Shown piece by piece: positions 1 to 5,300 of a stretch of 8,233 nucleotides of DNA (its first letter is position 1; every line of letters begins with the position of its first letter). The position numbers were made by a program, and so were the translations under genes. Location: the NCBI GenBank assembly GCA_017883485.1, contig JADGNM010000099.1, positions 1 through 8,233 of the forward strand, read 5' to 3'. This DNA is from Methanosarcina sp. Its GTDB lineage: Archaea > Halobacteriota > Methanosarcinia > Methanosarcinales > Methanosarcinaceae. Under the pieces are notes generated by a model. It made no database searches, had not been told where the DNA came from, and was given only the letters and a program-made list of their open reading frames with translations.

Positions 1-31
1 ATTGCGTTTTTTATTCTACCATTGGTTATTA

Positions 32-101
32 ATCACACTTATCTGTGATGTCAAAATCAATATCAATCAACTGATTTTGGGTAGGCTGAATAGTTACCCA
101 A
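32..101. repeat. Cluster of three short inverted repeats downstream of the PUA gene
   Basis: Three perfect small inverted repeats crowd the 113 bases after the PUA gene. ATCACA at 32-37 pairs with TGTGAT at 44-49 (6-nt loop). CAAAATCA at 52-59 pairs with TGATTTTG at 72-79 (12-nt loop). TTGGGTA at 77-83 pairs with TACCCAA at 95-101 (11-nt loop). The last two share bases 77-79, so they cannot both form fully. No T-run follows any of them on the minus strand, so a classical terminator is not supported. They may be 3'-end processing structures of the PUA transcript, or operator sites for a gene beyond the left edge. In AT-rich DNA some of this could be chance. Confidence 0.35.
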
Positions 102-113
102 TTTAAAAGTAAT

Positions 114-599
114 TCAGAACTCCATGTTCCAGAGTTTATCTCCTACATGGGTTATCGACTTAATAGCTTTACCTGAATCAGCTTCGACCATCTGTGGACC
201 CTTCATAAGGGCTTTTCCAATTGCAAGAGGTTTTCGATGGGCCTCTTCAACGATGATTACAAGGTCACCTTCTTTTATTTCAGAGTCAGCGTCCACGATC
301 CCGGGAGCCATAATATCCGCCCCGTTTGAAACAAAACGAATAGCTCCTTTATCCACAGTTACATTGCGCTTATTAAGTTCCATCTCAAGAGCTCCGCGGA
401 CAGTAGGAAAAAACTGTCCATCTATTTCGAAGAGCAAAGGCTTGCCATCAACAAGGATAACGGAATATTCATCAAAGGTAATTTTTTCCAGAACTTTGTC
501 TTCCAGCCCTGCCATCGTGTCTCCGAAAGTGGACACAAGATCTTTTAATAGCTTGTTCTTCGCATTTTTTCTCAGCTGAACTCTTGACTTTACTTTCAA
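114..599 (-). CDS. Archaeal PUA-domain RNA-binding protein (MCT-1/Tma20-like)
   Basis: A 161-residue cytosolic protein. Residues 1 to about 75 match the layout of the pre-PUA (DUF1947-type) domain that precedes the PUA fold in archaeal relatives of eukaryotic MCT-1/Tma20. Residues about 79-158 are the PUA domain, with the hallmark NGADIMAPGI (92-101) and the closing strand around KSITHVGDKLWN. The Lys/Arg-rich N-terminus (KVKSRVQLRKNAKNK) suits RNA binding. In eukaryotes these proteins bind the small ribosomal subunit and act in initiation or recycling; for the archaeal protein the substrate is inferred, not shown. The start is TTG at 599: an AAGGTGAT Shine-Dalgarno lies 3 nt upstream and no better start is near. 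It follows the MFS gene by 76 bases on the same strand and may be co-transcribed, although a housekeeping protein would be expected to have its own promoter too. Confidence 0.9.
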   Translation of the reverse strand: MKVKSRVQLRKNAKNKLLKDLVSTFGDTMAGLEDKVLEKITFDEYSVILVDGKPLLFEIDGQFFPTVRGALEMELNKRNVTVDKGAIRFVSNGADIMAPGIVDADSEIKEGDLVIIVEEAHRKPLAIGKALMKGPQMVEADSGKAIKSITHVGDKLWNMEF

Positions 600-602
600 C
601 CA

Positions 603-610
603 ATCACCTT
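603..610 (-). promoter_or_regulatory. Shine-Dalgarno site that fixes a TTG start
   Basis: On the minus strand the sequence AAGGTGAT matches the complement of the archaeal 16S rRNA 3' tail over eight bases. Three bases separate it from the TTG at 599-597. This supports the rare TTG as the true start of the PUA protein, because the next in-frame Met (residue 29) has no such site. Confidence 0.7.
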
Positions 611-675
611 ATTTCAAAACCTTACGCATTCTTATAGCATAGGGTTTTTGAGCCTTTTAAAACTTATGTGGCGCT

Positions 676-1848
676 TCACTCAAGCTTTACAAAGAGTGCT
701 GTAAGAAGCAGCAGAGCACTTCCTAAAAATACAGTCTCATAACCGAAGAACTCCATAAAGAAACTTCCAAAAACTGGGCCCAGCCCGAGACCCGCATAAA
801 TCCCTGTATTAAAAAACCCCATTACAAAGCCGCTAGAGTTTATCTTTGATACGGCCGTAATTAACCCTACGACAGCTATTCCTCCTCCTGCCCCAATAAG
901 AAAGAAGGCAAGTACAGGCATCTCTAAGGAAAGAAGAATACCTGCTGAGGCAAGAATTATCCCTGACCTTACTATGCTTTTAGAATTTACTTTTAATCTG
1001 CCAGCGACTAGGGAGCTAAACATCGCAGCCATATACGAAGCCGAAATTGCCATCCCCAGTTCAGGTTTTGTCAGGAAGCCAGCACTGTAATCCGCATAGT
1101 TTGCAGTCAAAATGCCTGTTGTCCCATAGAGAAGAACCGAAACCCCCCAGATCTTTCCGAAACTGCTGTTTAAAACAGTTTCCCGGGATTTTTTCAGGTA
1201 CTCTCCAAGTTCGAAAAACAAAGAAGTGTCTTGCTGATTTAAAGAAATATCCTGATTTTTTACTGAATAATTACTGTCCCGAAGAGTCAATCTTTTTTCT
1301 TTTATGCCTGGGGACAAAAGATCTCCTGCTTCTGACAGAACGAAAATGCAGGAAAGACTTGCCAGAAGGGTGAAGATCCCTATTGCGGTCTTAATTCCCA
1401 ATCCAGCAAGCATGCCGGAGAGAAAAACGCCTGCAGCCAGTCCGGCATTTAGCAGGAAGTTAAACTCCCCAAGGCTGCGCTGGCTGTCCTTCCATTTCGA
1501 GATCATGGAAAAGGCTGCAGGGAAAAAGGCTCCGCAGCCCACGCCTTCAAGGAACCTGGCAATCCCAAGGACCCACAAGCTTTCTGAAAACGAAATGACT
1601 GTGCCCGAAATGGCAGTCAGCAGCACGCCAAATCCAACCATCTTCAGGTTTCCTAACCTGTCTGCCAGAATCCCGAAGGGCACAAGGGCAAGAAGAGCTC
1701 CTACAAAATATCCCGAAAAGAGGATATTTGACGCGAAAGGGTCTCTACTACCTGCTCCGGCAAGCTCCGGAAGGATAGGAATTGCTGCGTTGGAGAGTGC
1801 CTGGATAGAAAAAACTGAAGAATAAAGTAGGAGCTTTTTAAAGTTCAT
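676..1848 (-). CDS. Major facilitator superfamily transporter, downstream paralog
   Basis: A 390-residue inner-membrane protein with the usual MFS length and a pattern of about 12 hydrophobic segments in two halves. Motif A between segments 2 and 3 is clear at residues 59-69 (GILADRLGNLK). The AIPILPELA motif near the N-terminus is shared with the upstream paralog. A hydrophilic loop at about 173-228 separates the halves. The C-terminal half has the Gly-rich GAGGGIAVVGLITAV and GFFNTGIYAGLGLGPVFG segments typical of proton-driven efflux (DHA1-like) carriers. Substrate cannot be told from sequence. The ATG at 1848 has no good Shine-Dalgarno. It overlaps by ATGA the end of a basic frame running in from the upstream gene, which suggests translational coupling. 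A TATA-like CATATAAATC at 1892-1883 offers an alternative, private promoter with a leader of about 12 nt. Confidence 0.9.
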   Translation of the reverse strand: MNFKKLLLYSSVFSIQALSNAAIPILPELAGAGSRDPFASNILFSGYFVGALLALVPFGILADRLGNLKMVGFGVLLTAISGTVISFSESLWVLGIARFLEGVGCGAFFPAAFSMISKWKDSQRSLGEFNFLLNAGLAAGVFLSGMLAGLGIKTAIGIFTLLASLSCIFVLSEAGDLLSPGIKEKRLTLRDSNYSVKNQDISLNQQDTSLFFELGEYLKKSRETVLNSSFGKIWGVSVLLYGTTGILTANYADYSAGFLTKPELGMAISASYMAAMFSSLVAGRLKVNSKSIVRSGIILASAGILLSLEMPVLAFFLIGAGGGIAVVGLITAVSKINSSGFVMGFFNTGIYAGLGLGPVFGSFFMEFFGYETVFLGSALLLLTALFVKLE

Positions 1849-2060
1849 GGGTTCTTAGATTTTACGTATTCATTTTTATGCTGATTTATATGATCATGCT
1901 TCATTTCAACAGCCCTGTATTCGGAGCCTGTTTTTTTAGTTCTCTTATCTGAGTCTTTTTTTTGGTTCTCTTTTCTGGGTCGTTCTCGTGATCTTTTTCC
2001 AAATTTTCCTAATCTTTTTCTGAATTTTCCTGGTCTTTTCCTGGCCTGAATTTTATATCT
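1845..2060 (-). other. Lys/Arg-rich open frame in phase with the upstream MFS gene past its TGA
   Basis: The whole spacer between the two MFS genes is open for 71 codons in the frame of the upstream transporter, starting immediately after its TGA (2063-2061). It closes with a TGA (1847-1845) that overlaps the next gene's ATG as ATGA. The encoded peptide is very basic (for example RKRPGKFRKRLGKFGKRSRE) and becomes more mixed toward the end (VEMKHDHINQHKNEYV). It has no start codon near the TGA; the only internal ATG is at 1904. It could be a C-terminal tail cut off by a nonsense mutation, a readthrough product, or a chance open frame, since the strand is purine-rich and T-poor and stops are therefore rare. 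The downstream paralog has no such tail, which argues for the TGA being the normal end. Direct protein evidence is absent. Confidence 0.4.
1977..2039 (-). repeat. Degenerate 21-bp tandem repeat (three copies) in the MFS spacer
   Basis: Read on the minus strand, 2039-2019 and 2018-1998 are adjacent 21-bp units identical at 17 of 21 positions. They encode KRPGKFR and KRLGKFG. A third, decayed unit at 1997-1977 keeps the AAAAGA start and encodes KRSRERP. The period is a multiple of three, so the repeat preserves the open frame. It looks like a micro-expansion in a basic low-complexity tract. Confidence 0.6.
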
Positions 2061-3185
2061 TCACTCTTTAAACATAAGGGCTCCTGCCAGAATAAAACCG
2101 TTTGCTATGAATAAGTTTTCGAAACTCAGAAAACCTGTAAAGATTCCTGCAACAATGGGGACAAGAGAAAGTCCGGCAAAGATAGTTGTATTAAAAAGCC
2201 CCATTACAAGTCCCCTGTCCGCATTTACTCTGGCAGCAGCCAGAGCATAACCTACAGTTGCAAGCCCGGACCCTCCTCCGAGGCTTGAGAATCCAAGAAA
2301 AGGGTACTTAATAGCAAAAAGGGCTCCAAATATGGAAAATATTACTCCGATGCGGATTATAGTTTTTTCCCTGACTCTGAAACTTCCGGCGAGCAGAGAG
2401 GCAATCATGGCGCAGACATAGAGGCTGGCAATTGAGCCCCCTAGCTGGAGTTTTGTGAGAGTACCCAGGCTGTAATCTGGATAATAGGCTATAAGGACTC
2501 CGATTGCTCCGTTGAGGAGGAAAGAACTTAACCAGATCCTTGAGTTGCTGCGGCCAAGAAGTTCTATAATCTCTCTGCAGGACTCTCTGAAAAGGTTTCC
2601 AATCGAATTCGGCAATGCACTTGACTGCTCTATGCCTGGATGATCAATTAGCTCCCTGCGCCTGAGAAGAAGTAGAAGAGTCAAAATAAATGCCATAAAC
2701 GTAAAAATGAGGATTGCACTTTTCAGGTATGTGTCTGCCAGCAAACCTGAGAGGAGAGCTCCTGCTGCCAGCCCGGCATTGGAGAGAAATGTAAATTCTC
2801 CTATGTATCTCCGTGGATCATTCGATTTTGAGAGTGTGGCAAAAGCTGCCGGGAAAAGAGCTCCGCATGCCGAACCTTCTATAAATCTTGAGATCAACAG
2901 GATCCAGAGATTTTCTGATAGCAGGATAGTTAGACCCGAGACTGCTGTCATAACCACGCCAAAACCTATAAACCTTAAATTTCCGAACCTATCAGCCAGG
3001 ATCCCAAAAGGAAGCATGGTAGCCAGAGCTCCGAGGAAGTAGGTAGAAAAGAGCAGGCTGGAAGCATATCCTCCAAACTCAATATTATGCGGGCTTGCAA
3101 GCTCGGGGAGAATAGGAATTACAGAATTGGAAAGCCCCATAATTATAAAAGCTGCTCCATAAATCAAAAACCTATCAGGTTTCAT
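2061..3185 (-). CDS. Major facilitator superfamily transporter, upstream paralog
   Basis: A 374-residue membrane transporter, paralogous to the next gene over its full length. Shared landmarks are VIPILPELA near the N-terminus, motif A GILADRFGNLR (residues 61-71), EGSACGALFPAAF against EGVGCGAFFPAAF, a SNAGLAAGALLSG block, and MGLFNTTIFAGL against MGFFNTGIYAGL. About 12 membrane segments are expected. Its central loop is shorter than the paralog's. Substrate is unknown; export of small molecules by proton antiport is the family default. The start is chosen at ATG 3185. An in-frame TTG at 3203 lies only 5 bases after a TATA box that would put the transcript start at about the ATG, so the TTG would not be transcribed. 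The mRNA is probably leaderless. It ends in TGA, after which the same frame stays open to the next gene. Confidence 0.87.
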   Translation of the reverse strand: MKPDRFLIYGAAFIIMGLSNSVIPILPELASPHNIEFGGYASSLLFSTYFLGALATMLPFGILADRFGNLRFIGFGVVMTAVSGLTILLSENLWILLISRFIEGSACGALFPAAFATLSKSNDPRRYIGEFTFLSNAGLAAGALLSGLLADTYLKSAILIFTFMAFILTLLLLLRRRELIDHPGIEQSSALPNSIGNLFRESCREIIELLGRSNSRIWLSSFLLNGAIGVLIAYYPDYSLGTLTKLQLGGSIASLYVCAMIASLLAGSFRVREKTIIRIGVIFSIFGALFAIKYPFLGFSSLGGGSGLATVGYALAAARVNADRGLVMGLFNTTIFAGLSLVPIVAGIFTGFLSFENLFIANGFILAGALMFKE

Positions 3186-3208
3186 ATTACTAAAAACCCG
3201 CAATAAGG

Positions 3209-3214
3209 TATATA
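3209..3214 (-). promoter_or_regulatory. TATA box for the MFS operon, leaderless transcript
   Basis: On the minus strand ACTATATACC contains TATATA at 3214-3209. Its centre is about 26 bp upstream of the A of the ATG at 3185, the normal archaeal TATA-to-start distance, so transcription should begin at or next to the start codon. No Shine-Dalgarno is present, which fits a leaderless mRNA. Confidence 0.5.
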
Positions 3215-3395
3215 GTTTCTTGTCACTCTAATTACTAAGTTGTATTTCCCGGTACCTGAAATACTCCCATATAAATAATTAATGGTCTTCTTTCTATCTG
3301 CAGGAATTTATCCGCTGTACAGTTGTATAAAATACATACTTTGTCCCCTTTTAATTTCTCCATTCAGACCTGAGCTTAAGGACTGCCTGTTGTTG

Positions 3396-3410
3396 TAGGA
3401 TCTGATCCTA
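3396..3410. repeat. Perfect 15-bp palindrome, possible operator
   Basis: TAGGATC at 3396-3402 and GATCCTA at 3404-3410 flank a single T at 3403. A one-base spacer makes an RNA hairpin unlikely but suits a dimeric DNA-binding protein. It lies about 185 bp upstream of the MFS TATA box, which is far for direct repression. It also sits at the tail of a decayed small gene, so a role is uncertain. Confidence 0.35.
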
Positions 3411-3643
3411 AAGGTGGGTCAGGCCGGGGAGTTGTGAGAACGTGCTTTTATGAGGCAATATATATATGGTAAACCATTTTGTCAGCTTTAACCTCATTGC
3501 CTCGCATTGGAGCTCTTCTCCCGCGGTTTCAATGATTATCTCATAAACCTTCCCGCTTGACTTATGCCGTCCCTTGCAAGGCTTCTAATGCCGTCTGGAT
3601 CGCTTTGCATAAGCTCTCTGGCCCTCCCTTCGAAACTTTTCAT
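3408..3643 (-). pseudogene. Frameshifted small protein gene, unknown family
   Basis: An ATG at 3643 with a TGAGGG ribosome site 6 nt upstream (CCCTC on the plus strand, 3650-3654) starts the peptide MKSFEGRARELMQSDPDGIR and continues to SLARDGISQAG. It then runs into GRFMR and TAA at 3536. Loss of one base in the GCGGGAAGG tract near 3550 explains this. In the neighbouring frame the text resumes as KVYEIIIETAGEELQCEAMR (3551 on) with good codon use, and continues to a TAG at 3408. The join GISQAG/KVYEII reads as one continuous acidic-amphipathic small protein of at least 55-60 residues. The last 20 or so codons before the TAG look less coding-like. I do not recognise the family. A sequencing error is the alternative to a true frameshift. 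Confidence 0.45.
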
Positions 3644-3721
3644 GATTAACCCTCATGAACGTATTTGTCTACCAATGAGAAACTTTGAACAAATAATTTT
3701 TGTGCTTGTAGTTTTGAGAAT

Positions 3722-4018
3722 TTAAGTGAATCTATCCGGATTATCAAAGAATATTCCTTCGACAATAGCTATGATTTCATCACTAACTATAGCTTTCATG
3801 CCATCTTTGAGTGTCTTAACCTTATTCAGTGAGAGTGGCTCACAGCATACCGTGCAAAACTCTGTGTGCTGACATCTCGTTTTTACAACGCGGGCAAATT
3901 TATAAAGTTGTTCTGGTTCGACGTCCTTAACCATCCCTAACCTTTTGCGCTGCGCCTTTTCAATATCCTGTCTACTTAAAGGCGTATAGACACTGGCATA
4001 TTGCTGTTTCGTTCCCAT
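3722..4018 (-). CDS. Small Cys-rich hypothetical protein
   Basis: A 98-residue soluble protein of no family I recognise. From the ATG at 4018 it has a basic helical N-half (SRQDIEKAQRKRLGMVKDVE, about 15-34). A metal-ligand-like cluster C49-x-H51-x3-C55-x2-C58-C59 follows (TRCQHTEFCTVCCEPLSLNK), and a C-terminal acidic/hydrophobic stretch ends at DNPDRFT. The Cys/His cluster could bind zinc or an iron-sulphur cluster, but the spacing fits no standard motif I know. Codon use looks genuinely coding. An in-frame TTG at 4033 would add five residues; neither start has a clear Shine-Dalgarno, so the gene may be a 5'-truncated piece of something larger. It precedes the frameshifted small gene by 78 bases on the same strand. 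Confidence 0.5.
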   Translation of the reverse strand: MGTKQQYASVYTPLSRQDIEKAQRKRLGMVKDVEPEQLYKFARVVKTRCQHTEFCTVCCEPLSLNKVKTLKDGMKAIVSDEIIAIVEGIFFDNPDRFT

Positions 4019-4033
4019 CCCAAAAAGGCTCAA

Positions 4034-4475
4034 AATATTGGTTCGGCCCTTCCTTTGCAGCCTACCTTAGAAATTGTCCGAAGCCTGTACGATACATTTT
4101 TTAGTTGAAAAGGAGATAGGTTTACTATTATTTTCTTTTTTATGGCTATTGAGAGCTATTTTATACTTTTTAATACTTTCCTTCTTTAACGTGTTAAGAT
4201 CCTAGTCAATATTCTTAAAAATGAAAATAAGGATTATTGCATTGTTTCGAATCGAAGAATCCTTTAATTCCTTTTTTCCTGAAACTATCCAGGCAATCTT
4301 TTAAAATTTCTTAGTTTATCCTGAATATATTATACTCAATAAAAAATTTATTTAAACGCTCATTAAACTCCATATTTGCCATAATTATTAATATTTATTC
4401 ATACTTATTATTAATTTAATAACATTGAAGGCGACGATTAATTTATTATAATTAACCGGACAGAATGGATAGCTA
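4034..4475. other. AT-rich gap with one doubtful decayed frame
   Basis: No convincing gene. On the minus strand 4382-4215 reads MANMEFNERLNKFFIEYN and on to a TAA at 4311, then continues in the same frame as EILKDCLDSFRKKGIKGFFD to a second TAA at 4215. That could be a small helical protein broken by a nonsense codon, but in DNA this AT-rich an open stretch of this size can be chance. No Shine-Dalgarno precedes it. No tRNA or long repeat was seen. Confidence 0.3.
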
Positions 4476-4484
4476 TTTATATAA
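4476..4484 (+). promoter_or_regulatory. TATA box facing the hairpin element
   Basis: TTTATATAA is a near-ideal archaeal TATA box on the plus strand. Its centre is about 26 bp from G4506, exactly where the inverted repeat at 4509-4591 begins. No protein-coding frame follows on the plus strand, so if active it would make a small RNA. TATA-like strings are common in DNA this AT-rich, so position is the main evidence. Confidence 0.4.
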
Positions 4485-4508
4485 TTAGTTTGAATAAGAG
4501 TAATTGTA

Positions 4509-4591
4509 AGATGTGAGCGGGAAACTTTTTTTCACATACCATACCCCCCACTCCCCATATGACCCCCCACTCCCCAACCCGCTCACAATCT
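4509..4591. repeat. Inverted repeat with a 56-nt C/G-rich loop
   Basis: The nine-base arms GTGAGCGGG (4513-4521) and CCCGCTCAC (4578-4586) are perfect. Outside them AGAT (4509-4512) pairs with ATCT (4588-4591) across an unpaired A4587. The GC-rich arms stand out in flanking DNA that is mostly A and T, so the repeat is not compositional chance. It begins 35 bases beyond the end of the pyrophosphatase remnant and may mark the boundary of an inserted or deleted segment. Confidence 0.75.
4543..4576 (-). repeat. Two 15-bp direct repeats forming a G-quadruplex motif
   Basis: ACCCCCCACTCCCCA occurs identically at 4543-4557 and 4562-4576, separated by TATG (period 19). On the minus strand this gives four consecutive G-runs of 4, 6, 4 and 6 with loops AGT, TCATAT and AGT, a textbook intramolecular G-quadruplex pattern. 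The plus strand is the matching i-motif. It fills the loop of the inverted repeat, so a cruciform and a quadruplex would expose each other. Folding is inferred from the pattern only. Confidence 0.8.
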
Positions 4592-4625
4592 TCTACTAAC
4601 TTCCAATTCTTTTATCTGTTTTTTC

Positions 4626-4823
4626 TTAAATCCCGATAAACCCGGCAAGAGCCGAATTGATAGCACCTGCCAGAAAACCTATCGCAATTTTCAGGCCGTT
4701 GTCAAGAAAAAAGAGAATTAAGAATGCAAGAATAATCGAAACTACTGCAATCGTTCCATACTCGCGGCTTAAGTAAGCCATAGCCCCTTCCTGAATTTCG
4801 CCGGCAATTTCCTGTCCTTTGTT
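4626..4823 (-). pseudogene. Remnant of a canonical membrane-bound pyrophosphatase
   Basis: Between two in-frame TAA codons (4826-4824 and 4628-4626) lie 66 codons that read as the first conserved block of classical membrane pyrophosphatases. The first part is [20 protein letters not shown], with the family signature [11 protein letters not shown] hydrophobic helix follows ([19 protein letters not shown]), then [20 protein letters not shown] and GFIGI at the break point. Intact enzymes continue after GFIG with an N-V-S-V-R-A-N type motif and about 600 more residues; all of that is gone, as is the N-terminal first helix. There is no internal frameshift and no suitable start. It is clearly not derived from the neighbouring pump gene, whose matching region (residues about 80-150) differs strongly. 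It is best read as a deletion relic of a methanosarcinal mvp-type gene. Confidence 0.85.
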
Positions 4824-4826
4824 TTA

Positions 4827-5161
4827 GTAAACGCTAACATATAACCTATTTTTAGCCACTCAAAAATTCCCTGTTGCTTTGCTTAAACTTCCCTCTCATT
4901 AACCAATCAATTATATTACATCATTGTATAAAAATATGATAATATTTTAAATGAATTTAAGTATGTAGGTTGACGAAATATAATAGAACAAGAGGACAAA
5001 AGTCTAAACGGACTTAAAATAAAGAACATCATTAAGAACTTTAAGAAAACTATGACTATCGACAACCAGGAAGTTTTGGATCTAGTTCATTGATTCCAAG
5101 GTTTATCATAAATTAAATTTCGAGTTTGAATTAAGGAAGTATTGGTGTTGAACACGCCTTA
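4827..5161. other. Gene-free gap with two overlapping orphan frames
   Basis: AT-rich and without a supported gene. On the plus strand 4974-5090 is open between two TGA codons and reads like protein (KSLNGLKIKNIIKNFKKTMT, then IDNQEVLDLVH). In a shifted frame from 5089 it continues as IDSKVYHKLNFEFELRKYWC to a TGA at 5149. The two pieces could be a frameshifted fragment of one gene, but there is no start codon, no ribosome site and no family match that I can name. Confidence 0.25.
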
Positions 5162-5240
5162 AACCGCTGAAAGCGCGGAAAACGCGGAAGATAGAAAAAA
5201 GGGCACAGTTTTTCTGCGTCCTTCTGCGTTTTCCGCGGTT
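5162..5240. repeat. Interspersed palindromic element downstream of the pump gene
   Basis: A long hairpin. CGCGGAAAACGCGGAAG (5174-5190) matches the reverse complement of 5221-5237 at 16 of 17 positions. An inner stem GAAAAA (5194-5199) pairs with TTTTTC (5209-5214), and an outer AACC (5162-5165) meets GGTT (5237-5240). The units resemble the CGCAGAAG/CGCGGAA-type short repeats that recur between genes in several archaeal and bacterial genomes. It starts 60 bases after the pump's stop codon and could stabilise or end the mRNA, but no T-run follows on the minus strand. Confidence 0.7.
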
Positions 5241-5300
5241 ATTAAGACCTGATTGGACTTGTCTTCTCATATTGTACTTAATCAATAGCTTTTCTTTCTA

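Larger units (their letters stand above)
4506..4626 (+). ncRNA. Candidate small RNA with long hairpin
   Basis: Three features line up on the plus strand. They are a TATA box 26 bp upstream, a stem GTGAGCGGG (4513-4521) with CCCGCTCAC (4578-4586) extended by AGAT/ATCT across a one-base bulge, and a T-rich tract at 4602-4626 ending TTTTTTCTT, which suits archaeal T-tract termination. The 56-nt apical loop is C-rich and carries two copies of a 15-base repeat. The transcript would be about 120 nt, with no reading frame. The 3' part overlaps antisense the last codons of the pyrophosphatase remnant. Transcription itself is inference. Confidence 0.33.

Noticed and set aside
124..1825. Long plus-strand open frames opposite the PUA and first MFS genes
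   Set aside because: Antisense shadows of well-supported minus-strand genes; they have no motifs of their own.
2061..2063. Selenocysteine or pyrrolysine decoding of the MFS stop
   Set aside because: The codon is TGA, not the TAG used for pyrrolysine; no selenocysteine insertion structure is visible and that pathway is not expected in Methanosarcina.
3186..3203. TTG start extending the upstream MFS protein by six residues
   Set aside because: It lies 5 bases from the TATA box, so it would not be in the transcript.
3408..3410. TAG ending the shifted frame of the small pseudogene as a pyrrolysine codon
   Set aside because: The preceding codons no longer look coding, so there is no reason to invoke recoding.
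3452..3503. Inverted repeat GAGGCAAT / ATTGCCTC with a 36-nt AT-rich spacer
   Set aside because: Only eight bases, long loop, and no flanking duplication to suggest an inserted element.
4543..4576. The 15-bp direct repeats as the start of a CRISPR array
   Set aside because: Only two copies with a 4-base spacer, and no cas genes; not a CRISPR array.
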